This document shows positions 19,610 through 29,345 of a stretch of DNA of 64,000 nucleotides, piece after piece. Below the pieces are notes generated by a model. It was given only the letters and a program-made list of their open reading frames with translations. It ran no database searches and was not told the origin of the DNA. The position numbers and the translations under genes were made by a program. Position 1 is the stretch's first letter, and every line of letters begins with the position of its first letter. This DNA comes from Myxococcales bacterium (GTDB lineage Bacteria > Myxococcota_A > Polyangia > Haliangiales > Haliangiaceae), in NCBI GenBank assembly GCA_016717005.1, contig JADJUF010000027.1, forward strand, positions 1 through 64,000. The letters run 5' to 3'.

Positions 19610-21259
19610 TCAGGCGTCGTCGTGCGCGGGCCAGGTCACCCGGAACGTCGAGCCGCGCCCCGGCGCGCTCTCGATGTCGATCCGCCCGTGGCCGCCATCC
19701 ACGATCCGGTGCACGGTGGCCAGCCCGAGCCCGGTCCCCTGGCCCTCGGGCTTGGTCGTGAAGAACGGCTCCAGGACCCGCGCCCGCGTGGCCTCGTCCA
19801 TCCCGATCCCGGTGTCGCCGACCGTGAGCACGGCGGCGCGGGCCGCGGCCGGGCCGTCGACGCTGACGCCGATCGTGATCCGGCGCTGGTCGCCGTCCCC
19901 GGCGTCGATGGCGTCGCGCGCGTTGACCAGGAGGTTCATCACGACCTGCTCGATCTCCGACGGATCCGCCAGGATGCCGGGCGCGTCGTCGTCGAGCGCG
20001 ACCGCGACCGAGACGCTGCGCCCGAGCAGCGGCCGCATCATCTCGAGCGTCGCCGGGACGACCTGCTGCAGCGTCACGCGCTGGTGCGCCCGCGGCTCGC
20101 GGCGGCTGAACGCCAGCAGCTGGCGGATCAGCGCGGTGCCCTGCGCCACCGCGCCGGCCACCTGATCGAGCGACGCGCCGAGGGCGGGCGCCTGGCGCCG
20201 CATCAGCTCGACCTGCAGGGTGACGATCGTGAGCAGGTTGTTGAAGTCGTGCGCGACCCCGCCCGCGAGCTGCCCGAGCGCCTCCATCTTCTCGACCCGC
20301 CGGAGGTGCGCCTCGAGCCGCGCCCGCTCGCTGACGTCGAGGATCGCCAGGACCATCGCGTCGGCGCGATCGGGCGACGTCACCGACGCGGTGCTCACCA
20401 GCACCCGCGCGCGGGTCCCGTCGTGCCGCGCGAGCGCCAGCTCGAGCCCGGTCGCCGCGTCGGGGCCGAGCTGCGCGCCGCCGAAAAGCGTGGCCAGCTC
20501 CATCGAGGCCAGCGCCTCGACCGAGTAGCCGCTGAGCGACGCGAGCTGCTGGTTGGCCCAGACCAGCCGGTTGCCCGCGACCCGCGCGATCCCGACCGGC
20601 GCGGCCGCGAGGATGCCGCTCAGCTGGGCCTCGCTCGCGCGCAGCGAGGTCTCCGCTCGTCGGCGCAGCTCGAGCTCGGCCCGGGTCACCAGGAACAGCG
20701 AGGTGACCGACGCGGTGGCGAGCAGCTCGTACGGCATCGAGCGGAGCACCACCCAGTACGCCGACGCCAGCTCCGCGGTCGAGAGCAGGCCGACCATCGC
20801 GTTGGTCACGACCATCACCGGCAACAGGATCGCGACGTAGTAGACGACGACGATCGCGGCCCAGGCGGCCCCGACCGCCACCGGGCGCAGCTGGCGCGGG
20901 CGCAGCCACGCGTACGCGAACCACGTCGCGACCGCGCCGGCGGCGTGCATCGCGAAGGTCGAGAGGATCGAGCCGTCCGCTGGGGTCGTGTGCGCCGTGA
21001 TCGCGGCGACGATCAGCAGGTACGCCCAGTGCCGGAGGTAGACCACGCTCAGCAGCACGGCGATCTCGCGGAGGTCGGCGGCGGCCCAGGTCACGCCCGG
21101 GATCTGGAAGTGGATCATCCCGCACAGCATCGACGCCAGGCCCCAGCCGACGGCCTGGAGCACCCCGAGCCCACGCAGCCGCCAGCGGTCGCGGTCGACG
21201 GCCGCCGCGCGAGCCTCCACGCCGGGACCCCGGCCCTCCCCAGTGGCCGAACGCGACAT
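19610..21259 (-). CDS. Membrane PAS-domain sensor histidine kinase
   Basis: 549 residues from ATG 21259 (frame stays open to an ATG at 21349). Six hydrophobic segments in about 30-215 form a MASE-like sensor region; a PAS domain follows (SGILAAAPVGIARVAGNRLV). The HisKA helix is GGVAHDFNNLLT with the phosphorylated His; ATPase boxes are NLLVNARDAI (N), GDTGIGM (G1), FFTTKPEGQGTGLGLA (F/G2). No receiver domain is attached and no response regulator adjoins, so it is an orphan kinase. The HDFNN form is common in kinases of the NtrB/HPK4 type. Signal unknown. Confidence 0.92.
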   Translation of the reverse strand: MSRSATGEGRGPGVEARAAAVDRDRWRLRGLGVLQAVGWGLASMLCGMIHFQIPGVTWAAADLREIAVLLSVVYLRHWAYLLIVAAITAHTTPADGSILSTFAMHAAGAVATWFAYAWLRPRQLRPVAVGAAWAAIVVVYYVAILLPVMVVTNAMVGLLSTAELASAYWVVLRSMPYELLATASVTSLFLVTRAELELRRRAETSLRASEAQLSGILAAAPVGIARVAGNRLVWANQQLASLSGYSVEALASMELATLFGGAQLGPDAATGLELALARHDGTRARVLVSTASVTSPDRADAMVLAILDVSERARLEAHLRRVEKMEALGQLAGGVAHDFNNLLTIVTLQVELMRRQAPALGASLDQVAGAVAQGTALIRQLLAFSRREPRAHQRVTLQQVVPATLEMMRPLLGRSVSVAVALDDDAPGILADPSEIEQVVMNLLVNARDAIDAGDGDQRRITIGVSVDGPAAARAAVLTVGDTGIGMDEATRARVLEPFFTTKPEGQGTGLGLATVHRIVDGGHGRIDIESAPGRGSTFRVTWPAHDDA

Positions 21260-21468
21260 GGGCAGAAGTCTACCAAGCCTGGCGGCGGCGCCGGTCGACG
21301 CACCCCTCATCGTGGCCCAGCGGCGGATCCAAGTCGTTAGAATCATCATGGAAACCGTGCCCTCGAATATTCGTGCCGGGGTGTTCGTCTGTGAGGGGCC
21401 GGCGAGCTATACCCGCCGGCAACGCCGAGACGACCTCGGCCAGACGGCGCCAACCGCCGGGAGGATCC

Positions 21469-22410
21469 ATGTTCAAGTCCACGCTCGCGCTCACCGTCCT
21501 TGGCACCGCGCTGGTCGCCGCCGCCGCGCCCGCCCACGCCGGCGACGGCACCGACCTCCTGAAGTTCGCGCCCGAGACCAGCCAGATGGTGCTGGTGTTC
21601 GACGTCGCCGACGCGCGCGACTCGTCGCTGCTGCAGAAGGGCATGACCAAGCTGCTCGACGCCAGCGCCGAGGCCAAGACCAAGCTCGCCGAGCTCGGCC
21701 TCGACCCGATGAAGGACATCGACACGATCATGTTCGCCGGTGGCGGCGCCAAGGATCTGTCCGACGGCGGGCCCAAGGAGATGGTGATCGTCGTCGAGGG
21801 CCGCCTGCCCAAGGACAAGCTCTCGACCTTGCCCAACGCGATCAAGACCAGCTACAGCGGCATCGACATCTACAGCCACAACGACACCGACGCGGCGTTC
21901 ATCGGCGACCGCATGTTCTTCGTCAAGAAGGGCAAGATGAAGGCCGAGATCGACATCGCGCTCGGCAAGGGCAAGGGCAAGGGCAAGAACCTGGCCGCGT
22001 CCAAGAAGGGCAAGGCCCTGCGCGCCGCGATCGCCGCCACCGACACCACCGCCGACCTGTGGGCCACGATCCTGGTGCCGACCAAGAACCAGGCCGACAT
22101 GAAGAAGGAAGGGATGGTCGCCAAGACCGTCGCCGCCGGCATCAACTTCACCTCGGACCTCGGCATCGCCTTCGACATCGGCACGGACGCCGACGCCTCG
22201 GCCGCCAAGGTCGTGGGCCTGGTCCAGGCGCAGCTGCCGCAGATCACCCAGGGCCTGGGCACGGTCGGCCTGTCCAAGGCGGGCAAGTCGTTCACCGTCA
22301 AGCAGGTCGGCCCGTCGGTGAAGATGGCGGTCACGCTGACCGAGGCCGAGCTGATGGCGCTGATGAACCTCGCCAAGCAGTTCGGCGCGATGGGCGGCGG
22401 CAACCCGTAA
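21469..22410 (+). CDS. Exported Lys-rich protein of unknown function (DUF3352-like)
   Basis: 313 residues from ATG 21469, with a good ribosome-binding site (GGGAGGATCC) 5-10 bp before it. Signal peptide about 1-24 (ends APAHA). The mature part opens with FAPETSQMVLVFDVADARDS and LAELGLDPMKDIDTIMFAGG, a pattern seen in DUF3352-like exported proteins of myxobacteria and planctomycetes (threshold protein with two beta-rich halves). It contains a KGKGKGK run, and its Lys is coded almost only by AAG. Very even codon use and the strong RBS suggest high expression. No enzyme motif is seen. Confidence 0.7.
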   Translation: MFKSTLALTVLGTALVAAAAPAHAGDGTDLLKFAPETSQMVLVFDVADARDSSLLQKGMTKLLDASAEAKTKLAELGLDPMKDIDTIMFAGGGAKDLSDGGPKEMVIVVEGRLPKDKLSTLPNAIKTSYSGIDIYSHNDTDAAFIGDRMFFVKKGKMKAEIDIALGKGKGKGKNLAASKKGKALRAAIAATDTTADLWATILVPTKNQADMKKEGMVAKTVAAGINFTSDLGIAFDIGTDADASAAKVVGLVQAQLPQITQGLGTVGLSKAGKSFTVKQVGPSVKMAVTLTEAELMALMNLAKQFGAMGGGNP

Positions 22411-22520
22411 GGGTCCGCGCGCTGCGCGCACGACGCCGGGCCGCCATTGACCGGGCGCTGGCCGAGGGCCGAGGCCCGGTAGCGGGTGACAAGCCGCGGG
22501 GGCGCGGGTACGGTCGCGCC

Positions 22521-24077
22521 ATGATCGCTCCCGCGCCGTCGTCGTCGTCGTCCTCCTCCGGGATCGTGCCGCCCACCGTCGGCCCCGAGGTGCTGCAGGT
22601 CCACGCGCCCGCCGACGGCGCGCTGCTGGGCGAGGTGCCGGTCGTCTCGGCCGCCGGCGTCACCGCCGCGGTCGGTCGGGCCCGGTCGGCGGCCGCGTCC
22701 TGGGGCGCGCTCACCTACGCCGAGCGCGAGGTCGAGCTGGTGCGCTGGCGCCGGGCGCTGGCCGACGCCGCCGACGAGCTGGCCGAGCTGATCCACCGCG
22801 AGAACGGCAAGCCCCGGCTCGACGCGCTGGTCGAGGTGATGATGGCGCTGTCGCACCTCGACCACGCGGCCAAGCGCGCGGCCAAGGCGCTGGCGCCCGA
22901 GAAGGTCGGCACCGGCATCCTCGCCAACTTCCGCGCGACCGTCACCTATCACCCGCTGGGCGTGGTCGGCGTCATCGGCCCATGGAACTACCCGATCTTC
23001 ACGCCGATGGGCTCGATCGCCTACGCGCTCGCGGCCGGCAACGCGGTCGTGTTCAAGCCCAGCGAGCTGACGCCGCTGGCCGGCGTGAAGTTCGTCGAGC
23101 TGGCCGCGAAGGCGCTGTCGGTGCCCGACGTGCTGCAGATCGTCACCGGCGCGGGCGCCACCGGCGCGGCCCTGTGCAAGGCCGGGGTCGACAAGCTCGC
23201 GTTCACCGGCTCGACCGGGACCGGCAAGAAGGTGATGGCGGCGTGCGCCGAGACGCTGACGCCGGTGCTGATGGAGCTGGGCGGCAAGGATCCGATGATC
23301 GTCGCCGACGACGCCGACGTCGACGCCGCCGCCGAGGCCGCGGTGTTCGGCGCGCTGACCAACACCGGCCAGGCCTGCATCTCGATCGAGCGCATCTACG
23401 TCGCGGCCCCGATCTACGACCGCTTCGTCGACAAGGTCGTGACCGAGGTCGGCAAGGTCAAGGTCGGCGGCGACGACGGCCACGTCGGCGCGATGACCTC
23501 GGCCGCCCAGGTCGCGATCGTCCGGGCCCACCTCGAGGACGCGGCCCGCCGCGGCGCCAAGGTCCTGACCGGCGGCGCCGACGCGATCGTCGGCAACTTC
23601 ATCCAGCCGACGGTGCTGACCGACGTCACCGACGAGATGCTGGTGATCACCGAGGAGACGTTCGGGCCGGTCATCCCGATCATCAAGGTCGCGACCACCG
23701 AGGAGGCGCTCCGGCGCGCCAACGCCAGCCGGTTCGGGCTGGGCTCGTCGGTGTTCGGCAAGCGCGGCCGCGAGCTGGCCGATCGCCTGAAGGCCGGCAT
23801 GACCGCGGTCAACTCGGTGATGGCGTTCTCGGCGATCACGTCCTTGCCGTTCGGCGGCGTCGGCGACTCCGGCTTCGGCCGCATCCACGGCGACCAGGGC
23901 ATCCGCGAGTTCGCGCGCACCAAGGCCACCGCCGAGCAGACCTTCGCGCTGCCGATGAACCTGATGTCGTTCAAGCTGCCCGCCAACACCTACGACCGCG
24001 TGCGCGGGATGATCAAGCAGCTCTACGGCGCCGGCGCCGTGGCCAAGGTCAAGGACGCCCTCGGCCGCCTGCTCTGA
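22521..24077 (+). CDS. Aldehyde dehydrogenase (ALDH3/coniferyl type)
   Basis: 518 residues from ATG 22521. NAD-binding and catalytic motifs are complete: GVIGPWNYPIF, FKPSELTPLAG, AFTGSTGTGKKVMAA, the general base in MELGGKDP and nucleophile Cys286 in NTGQACISIERIYV; EETFGPVIPI and PFGGVGDSGFGR follow. The extended C-terminus is like ALDH3-type enzymes, which tend to be membrane-associated. It oxidises aldehydes, perhaps fatty aldehydes, to acids with NAD(P)+. A run of seven serines near the N-terminus is coded by a TCG/TCC triplet tract. Confidence 0.93.
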   Translation: MIAPAPSSSSSSSGIVPPTVGPEVLQVHAPADGALLGEVPVVSAAGVTAAVGRARSAAASWGALTYAEREVELVRWRRALADAADELAELIHRENGKPRLDALVEVMMALSHLDHAAKRAAKALAPEKVGTGILANFRATVTYHPLGVVGVIGPWNYPIFTPMGSIAYALAAGNAVVFKPSELTPLAGVKFVELAAKALSVPDVLQIVTGAGATGAALCKAGVDKLAFTGSTGTGKKVMAACAETLTPVLMELGGKDPMIVADDADVDAAAEAAVFGALTNTGQACISIERIYVAAPIYDRFVDKVVTEVGKVKVGGDDGHVGAMTSAAQVAIVRAHLEDAARRGAKVLTGGADAIVGNFIQPTVLTDVTDEMLVITEETFGPVIPIIKVATTEEALRRANASRFGLGSSVFGKRGRELADRLKAGMTAVNSVMAFSAITSLPFGGVGDSGFGRIHGDQGIREFARTKATAEQTFALPMNLMSFKLPANTYDRVRGMIKQLYGAGAVAKVKDALGRLL

Positions 24078-24108
24078 GCTCCAGCGGGTTGGTCGCCGAA
24101 CCCTCCCC

Positions 24109-24129
24109 CATCGGGGGCAAGCCCCGATG
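24109..24129 (+). terminator. Hairpin downstream of the aldehyde dehydrogenase gene
   Basis: CATCGGGG, loop GCAAG, CCCCGATG: a perfect 8-bp stem 32 bp after the stop codon. No T-tract follows, so it is either a weak intrinsic terminator or a 3'-end stabilising hairpin. The rest of 24078-24246 shows no gene. Confidence 0.55.
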
Positions 24130-24246
24130 AGGACCCCCACCCAGGACCACCCAGGACGCGAAACTCCCGGCGCATCGACCGGTGCTCGACCGAAAGACTT
24201 ACAAGCTCTGCTCTGAGCGCCCACCCCGAACCCGCGCGAGCGCCCC

Positions 24247-25395
24247 ATGTCGTCGAAGCCTGAGCCCACCCCCTCGTCCGTCACCCTGGCGCCGCGGCCT
24301 GCCGACGACGGCGACACCCTCGCCGCGCTGACCGCGGCCGCGGCGGCCGACGACGCCGTCGCGCGCGGCCTCGAGCGCTCGCAGACCGGGCGGGCGCTGA
24401 CCTTGCGCGACGCGCTGGTCGGGCACGCCCGCGGCGACCGCGACGGCGACGTCATCGCGAGCGTGCGCGCGCTGCTCGAGGGCGCGTCGCCCGACGAGCG
24501 CAAGGCGCTCAAGAAGCTCCTGTGGGCGCCGTCCGACGACGGGCCCGGCGACACCAACCCCGACCGCGAGCTGTCGCGGCGGTGGCGCGACGGCGGCTAT
24601 CCGTACAAGAACCTGATGTCGCGGAAGGCCTACGAGCAGCAGAAGTACTACCTGCAGGTCGAGCTGCTCAAGCTGCAGGCGTGGGTCAAGCAGACCGGGG
24701 AGCGGGTGGTGATCCTGTTCGAGGGCCGCGACGCCGCCGGCAAGGGCGGCGCGATCAAGCGCTTCATGGAGCACCTGAACCCGCGCGGCGCGCGCGTGGT
24801 CGCGCTCGAGAAGCCCTCGGACGCCGAGCGCGGCCAGTGGTACTTCCAGCGCTACGTCGAGCACCTGCCGACGGCCGGCGAGATCGTGCTGTTCGATCGC
24901 AGCTGGTACAACCGCGCGGGCGTCGAGCACGTCATGGGCTTCTGCAGCGACGCCGAGTACGACGAGTTCCTGCGCCAGACGCCGGAGTTCGAGCGGCAGC
25001 TGGTGCGCAGCGGCATCCGCCTGTTCAAGTTCTGGTTCTCGGTCAGCCGCGCCGAGCAGCGCCGGCGCTTCAAGGAGCGGAAGATGCACCCGCTCAAGCA
25101 GTGGAAGCTGAGCCCGATCGATCTGGCCTCGCTCGACAAGTGGCGCGAGTACACCGAGGCCAAGGAGGCCATCTTCCTGCACACCGACACCTCGGACGCG
25201 CCGTGGATGGTGATCAAGAGCGACTGCAAGAAGCGCGCGCGCCTCAACGCGCTGCGGTTCGTGCTGCAGCGGTTCCGCTACGACAACCGCGACACCGGCA
25301 ACATCGGCTCGCTCGATCCGCTGATCGTCGGTCGGCCCGGTCTGGCGTCGACGTTCGATGATCAGCTGGCGATCGGCACCGATCGTCAGGACTGA
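24247..25395 (+). CDS. ppk2: Polyphosphate kinase 2
   Basis: 382 residues from ATG 24247. The PPK2 core (about 110-365) has Walker A EGRDAAGKGG (159-168), Walker B DRSWYNRAGVEHVMGF (from 217) and the lid RRRFKERKMHPLKQWKLSPID. These enzymes interconvert polyphosphate and nucleoside di/triphosphates. The single-domain core places it in class I-like PPK2. An N-terminal extension of about 110 residues, acidic and Ala-rich, lies before the core and is longer than usual. Cytoplasmic; role in energy and stress metabolism. Confidence 0.95.
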   Translation: MSSKPEPTPSSVTLAPRPADDGDTLAALTAAAAADDAVARGLERSQTGRALTLRDALVGHARGDRDGDVIASVRALLEGASPDERKALKKLLWAPSDDGPGDTNPDRELSRRWRDGGYPYKNLMSRKAYEQQKYYLQVELLKLQAWVKQTGERVVILFEGRDAAGKGGAIKRFMEHLNPRGARVVALEKPSDAERGQWYFQRYVEHLPTAGEIVLFDRSWYNRAGVEHVMGFCSDAEYDEFLRQTPEFERQLVRSGIRLFKFWFSVSRAEQRRRFKERKMHPLKQWKLSPIDLASLDKWREYTEAKEAIFLHTDTSDAPWMVIKSDCKKRARLNALRFVLQRFRYDNRDTGNIGSLDPLIVGRPGLASTFDDQLAIGTDRQD

Positions 25396-25432
25396 GCCCG
25401 TCGGTCGCGCGCGCGTGTGCTAGACGACGACG

Positions 25433-26257
25433 GTGCCGTTCACGCCCGCTGTCTCCTCCGCCGCGACCACAGGTCGCCTGTTCGTGATCGCCGGGGCCGG
25501 GCTGTGCGTGGTCACCGACCCGCAGGTCGCGGTGCCGATCGGCCCGCCCGACGGCGCGCTGCACCTCGGCGACCTCGACGGCGCGGCGTGCTTCGCGCGG
25601 CTCGTCGAGGACGGCGGGCCGCCGCCCGGGACCGAGGTGATGCCGCTGCGGCAGCTGTTCGGGGTCCTGACCGACGACGAGTTCGCGGTCGCCGGCCGGG
25701 CCCTGGGCCTGACCGCGTGGGATCGCGATCACCGTCACTGCGGCCGGTGCGGCGCCGCGACCGCGCGCTCGGACCGCGAGCGCGTGCGCACCTGCGGCGC
25801 CTGCGGGCTGGCGGCGTACCCGCGGCTGTCGCCCGCGGTGATCGTGCTGGTCGAGCGCGACGGCCGGTGCCTGCTGGCCCGCAACGCCCGCACCCGGATG
25901 CCGTTCTTCTCGACGCTGGCCGGCTTCGTCGAGGTCGGCGAGACGCTCGAGGAGTGCGTCGCCCGGGAGATCCACGAGGAGGCCGGGCTCGAGCTGACCG
26001 ACGTCCGCTACTTCGGCAGCCAGCCGTGGCCGTTCACCGGGTCGCTGATGGTCGGCTTCACCGCGCGCTGGGCCAGCGGCGAGATCGTCGAGGATCCGAC
26101 CGAGATCGCCGACGCCGGCTGGTTCGCGCCCGACGCGCTGCCGGTGGTGCCGCCGCCGCTGTCGATCGCCCGGGCGCTGATCGATGACTTCGTGCGTCGC
26201 CACGGCGGGCGGCTGATCTCGCTCGCCGAGGGTCACCGCGCACCGGTCTCGTGGTGA
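25433..26257 (+). CDS. nudC: NAD(+) diphosphatase / RNA decapping Nudix hydrolase
   Basis: 274 residues from GTG 25433, 37 bp after ppk2. Zinc ribbon HCGRCGAAT...RTCGACG (CxxC twice), Nudix box GFVEVGETLEECVAREIHEE with the REIHEE core, and the NudC-specific SQPWPF motif just after it. NudC splits NADH/NAD to NMN and AMP, and removes NAD caps from RNA. The N-terminal domain is divergent, as is usual. Short spacing suggests co-transcription with ppk2. Confidence 0.94.
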   Translation: MPFTPAVSSAATTGRLFVIAGAGLCVVTDPQVAVPIGPPDGALHLGDLDGAACFARLVEDGGPPPGTEVMPLRQLFGVLTDDEFAVAGRALGLTAWDRDHRHCGRCGAATARSDRERVRTCGACGLAAYPRLSPAVIVLVERDGRCLLARNARTRMPFFSTLAGFVEVGETLEECVAREIHEEAGLELTDVRYFGSQPWPFTGSLMVGFTARWASGEIVEDPTEIADAGWFAPDALPVVPPPLSIARALIDDFVRRHGGRLISLAEGHRAPVSW

Positions 26258-26283
26258 GCGCCGGCGCTGCGCACGAGCCTGGG

Positions 26284-26979
26284 TCAGGCCAGCCCGACGT
26301 AGAGCTGCTGGACGTCGTCGTCCTCGTCGACCTCGTGCAGCCAGGCCTCGACCTCGGCCCGGGCGGCGTCATCGAGCGTGACCGGGTTCTTGGCCTTCCA
26401 GCCCAGCACCGCGGAGGTCACGGTCCAGCCGGCCGCGGTCAGCGCCTTGGTCACCGCGTCGACGTCGGCCGGCTCGGTGAAGAACCGAGTGGCGCCGTCG
26501 TCGGCGGGCTCGAGGTCCTGGGCCCCGGCCTCGATCGCGGCGACCTCGGGGTCGGCGTCGGGCGGCGGCGTCGCCTCGATCATGCCGAGGTGGCTGAAGT
26601 CCCAGCTGACCGAGCCGGTCGTGCCGAGCTGGCCCTTCTTGAAGTGGAACCGCATGTTCGGCGTCGTGCGGTTCTTGTTGTCGGTCAGGCACTCGACGAT
26701 CACCGGCACCCGGTGCGGGCCGAAGCCCTCGAACACGACCGTGTCGTAGCTGACCTGCTCGTCGAGCAGGCCCGCGCCCTTCTTGATCGCGCGCTCGAGC
26801 GTGTCGCGCGGCAGCGACGCCTTCTTGGCCGCGTCGACCGCGATCCGCAGCTTGGCGTTCAAGGTCGGATCGGCGCCGCCCTTGGCGGCCATGATGATCG
26901 CCTTGGCGAGCTTGCTGAAGATCTTGCCCTTGGCCGAGGCCGACTCTTGCTTGCCCTTGTGCTTCCACTGCGCGCCCAT
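26284..26979 (-). CDS. YebC/PmpR family regulator (TACO1 family)
   Basis: 231 residues from ATG 26979. Family signatures: MGAQWKHKGKQESASAKGKIFSKLAK at the start (split here: the KGKIFSKLAKAI part is diagnostic), GGADPTLNAKLR, LPRDTLERAIKKG, FEGFGPHRVPVIVECLTDN and FHFKKGQLGTTGSVSWDF. Family members bind DNA as regulators or act in translation of proline-rich tracts; several genes here encode such tracts. Stands alone, tail to tail with nudC. Confidence 0.94.
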   Translation of the reverse strand: MGAQWKHKGKQESASAKGKIFSKLAKAIIMAAKGGADPTLNAKLRIAVDAAKKASLPRDTLERAIKKGAGLLDEQVSYDTVVFEGFGPHRVPVIVECLTDNKNRTTPNMRFHFKKGQLGTTGSVSWDFSHLGMIEATPPPDADPEVAAIEAGAQDLEPADDGATRFFTEPADVDAVTKALTAAGWTVTSAVLGWKAKNPVTLDDAARAEVEAWLHEVDEDDDVQQLYVGLA

Positions 26980-27075
26980 GGCTCGTGCCTACCACGGCCG
27001 GGCGGCGGGCCGGGCCGGACGCTGGTCGATCTCGCGCCGTGGGGCCGCGCGCACCGATCGCGCCGAGCATGTACG

Positions 27076-28566
27076 ATGGCCGGGTCGATGTGCACCGGTC
27101 GGCGCGCGCTCCTCGCGATCCTCTTGCTCGGCGCGCTGGCGGCGACGGGGTGCCACCGGCGCGAGCTGGGCGGCACGCTCGCCCGGATCGAGAAGGCGCA
27201 CCAGCTCACCTACGGCGCCGACCTGCAGGGCGGCGAGCCGTACCTGTGGCTCGACGACGACGGCGCGCTGGTCGGCTTCGAGGTCGAGATCATGGACGCC
27301 GTGGCGCGGCGGCTCGGGGTCAAGGCCAAGATGCGCCACTTCAACTGGGTCAACCTGGTGCCGCTCTTGCGCCGCGGCGACTTCGACGTGGTCTGCAACG
27401 GCCTCGAGGCGGCGCCGGCGCGCGCGGCCGGCATCCTGCTGTCGCGCCCGTACTTCGTCTACGCCGAGACCCTCGCGGTCCGCACCGGCGCGCCGTACCG
27501 CGCGCTGGCCGATCTGCGCGGCAAGCGCGTCGCCACCCTCGACCAGACCTACGCGCTCGAGCTCCTGCGCGGCGCCGGGGTCGAGATCGGGCTGTACGAG
27601 GACAACCAGGTCATCTACGACGACCTCGCGCTGGGCCGGGTCGACGCGGTGCTGCTCGACAACGTCATCGCCGATCGCTACGGCTGCGATCACGCCGGCG
27701 TGACGTGCCTGCCCGACGACGTCGCCCGCGGCAGCTACGTGATCGGGATCCGCCGGCAGGACCCCGAGCTCAAGGTCGCGATCGACGGCGCGCTCGCGGC
27801 GATGGCCGCCGACGGCGAGCTCGAGCGGATCCTGCGCAAGGCCGGGCTGTGGGATCACCGCCAGACCGATCCGGCGCCGGCCGCCGCCGACGGCCCGCCG
27901 CCGCCGCGGCGCACCTTCGGCTGGGTCCAGCTGCGCCGGTTCGGCGCCGCGGCGCTGGTGACCTTGGGCCTGTCGGTCGCGGCGTTCGCGCTGGCGGTGC
28001 CGCTGGGCCTGCTGCTGGCGATCGGCCGGGTCTACGGCGGCCGGGTCCTCGGCGCCGCCGCCCGGGTCTACATCGAGCTGTTCCGCGGCACGCCGGTGCT
28101 GCTCCAGCTCTACGTGATCTACTTCGCGCTGGCGCCGTACTACGCGATCGGCCCGATCACCGCCGCGATCCTCACGCTCGGGCTCAACTACGGCGCCTAC
28201 GAGGCCGAGGTCTACCGCGGCGCGATCCTCGCGATCCCGCGCGGCCAGGCCGAGGCCGCCAAGGCGCTGGGGCTGTCGCCGATGGACAGCCTGCGCCACG
28301 TGATCGTGCCCCAGGCGCTGCGCCTGGCGCTGCCGCCGATGACCAACGACTTCGTGTCGCTGCTCAAGGACAGCTCGCTGGTCAGCGTGATCACGGTGAT
28401 CGAGCTGACCAAGCAGATGACGATCTCGGCGGCCGAGCTGCAGGGCTGGCTCGTGCCGGGCCTGGCGTGCGCGGCGCTGTACCTGGCGCTGAGCGTGCCG
28501 CTGTCGGAGCTGGCCCGGCGGCTGGAGAGGAGGCTCGCGCGTGATCAGCGTGCGCACGCTCTGTAA
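27076..28566 (+). CDS. Amino-acid ABC transporter: lipoprotein substrate-binding domain fused to permease
   Basis: 496 residues (ATG 27076; ATG 27088 is also possible). A lipoprotein-like signal ends AATGC. A type-3 periplasmic binding domain covers about 35-265 (LVGFEVEIMDAVARRLGV, RGDFDVVCNGLEA, ALADLRGKRVATLDQ). A linker with a Pro run leads to a HisM-type permease domain (about 300-490) with the EAA loop EVYRGAILAIPRGQAEAAKALG and VIVPQALRLALPP. Such fusions, as in GlnPQ systems, tether the binding domain to the transporter. If the Cys is lipidated, the first segment is not a free membrane anchor. Overlaps the ATPase gene by 26 bp. Confidence 0.9.
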   Translation: MAGSMCTGRRALLAILLLGALAATGCHRRELGGTLARIEKAHQLTYGADLQGGEPYLWLDDDGALVGFEVEIMDAVARRLGVKAKMRHFNWVNLVPLLRRGDFDVVCNGLEAAPARAAGILLSRPYFVYAETLAVRTGAPYRALADLRGKRVATLDQTYALELLRGAGVEIGLYEDNQVIYDDLALGRVDAVLLDNVIADRYGCDHAGVTCLPDDVARGSYVIGIRRQDPELKVAIDGALAAMAADGELERILRKAGLWDHRQTDPAPAAADGPPPPRRTFGWVQLRRFGAAALVTLGLSVAAFALAVPLGLLLAIGRVYGGRVLGAAARVYIELFRGTPVLLQLYVIYFALAPYYAIGPITAAILTLGLNYGAYEAEVYRGAILAIPRGQAEAAKALGLSPMDSLRHVIVPQALRLALPPMTNDFVSLLKDSSLVSVITVIELTKQMTISAAELQGWLVPGLACAALYLALSVPLSELARRLERRLARDQRAHAL

Positions 28567-29275
28567 GCGCCACGGCGACCGCGCGATCCTGGCCGACGTG
28601 ACCGCCGACGTCGCGCGCGGCGAGATCGTCGCGATCGTCGGGCCGTCGGGGGGCGGCAAGTCGACGCTCTTGCGGTGCCTCAACCACCTCGAGCCGTTCG
28701 ACGCCGGCGCGATCGAGATCGCCGGCTTCCGCCTGGCCCCGGGGCCGCGCGGCGCCGACGCCGCGACCTTGACCCGGCTGCGCACCAAGGTCGGGATGGT
28801 GTTCCAGCAGTGGAACCTGTTCCCGCACCTGACCGCGCTGGCCAACGTCACGCTCGGGCCGCGCGTGGTGCGGTCGATCGCCGCGGACGTGGCCGAGCGC
28901 GACGCCCGCGCGCTGCTGGCGCGGGTCGGGCTGGGCGATCGCGCCGGCGCGTACCCGCACGAGCTGTCGGGCGGCCAGCAGCAGCGGGTCGCGATCGCCC
29001 GGGCGCTGGCCCAGGCGCCCGAGGTGCTCCTGTTCGACGAGCCGACCAGTGCGCTCGATCCCGAGATGACCGACGAGGTGGTCGCGGTGATGCGCGATCT
29101 GGCCGGCGGCGGCATGACGATGCTGGTGGTCACCCACGAGATGCGGGTCGCGACCGAGCTGGCGACCCGGATCTGGGTGATCGATCGCGGCACGATCGTC
29201 GAGGACGGCCCGCCGGCGACGCTGGTGGCGTCGCCCCAGAGCCAGGTCGCGCGCGAGTACTTCGGCCGGCGCTGA
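28541..29275 (+). CDS. Amino-acid ABC transporter ATP-binding protein
   Basis: 244 residues from GTG 28541, starting inside the permease gene. Walker A is GPSGGGKST, the Q-loop VGMVFQQWNLFPHLTALAN, the signature LSGGQQQRVAIARAL, Walker B LLFDEPTSALDPE and the H-loop VVTHEM. It closely follows GlnQ/HisP-type polar amino-acid importers. It powers the fused binding protein/permease encoded immediately upstream; together they make a complete importer with only two genes. Confidence 0.95.
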   Translation: MISVRTLCKRHGDRAILADVTADVARGEIVAIVGPSGGGKSTLLRCLNHLEPFDAGAIEIAGFRLAPGPRGADAATLTRLRTKVGMVFQQWNLFPHLTALANVTLGPRVVRSIAADVAERDARALLARVGLGDRAGAYPHELSGGQQQRVAIARALAQAPEVLLFDEPTSALDPEMTDEVVAVMRDLAGGGMTMLVVTHEMRVATELATRIWVIDRGTIVEDGPPATLVASPQSQVAREYFGRR

Positions 29276-29345
29276 CCGTTCGGCTCGGTCGGTGGCATAG
29301 TGGAGCCATGTCCACGGTCGATGCGGCCGCGCCGTCGAGGTCCTG

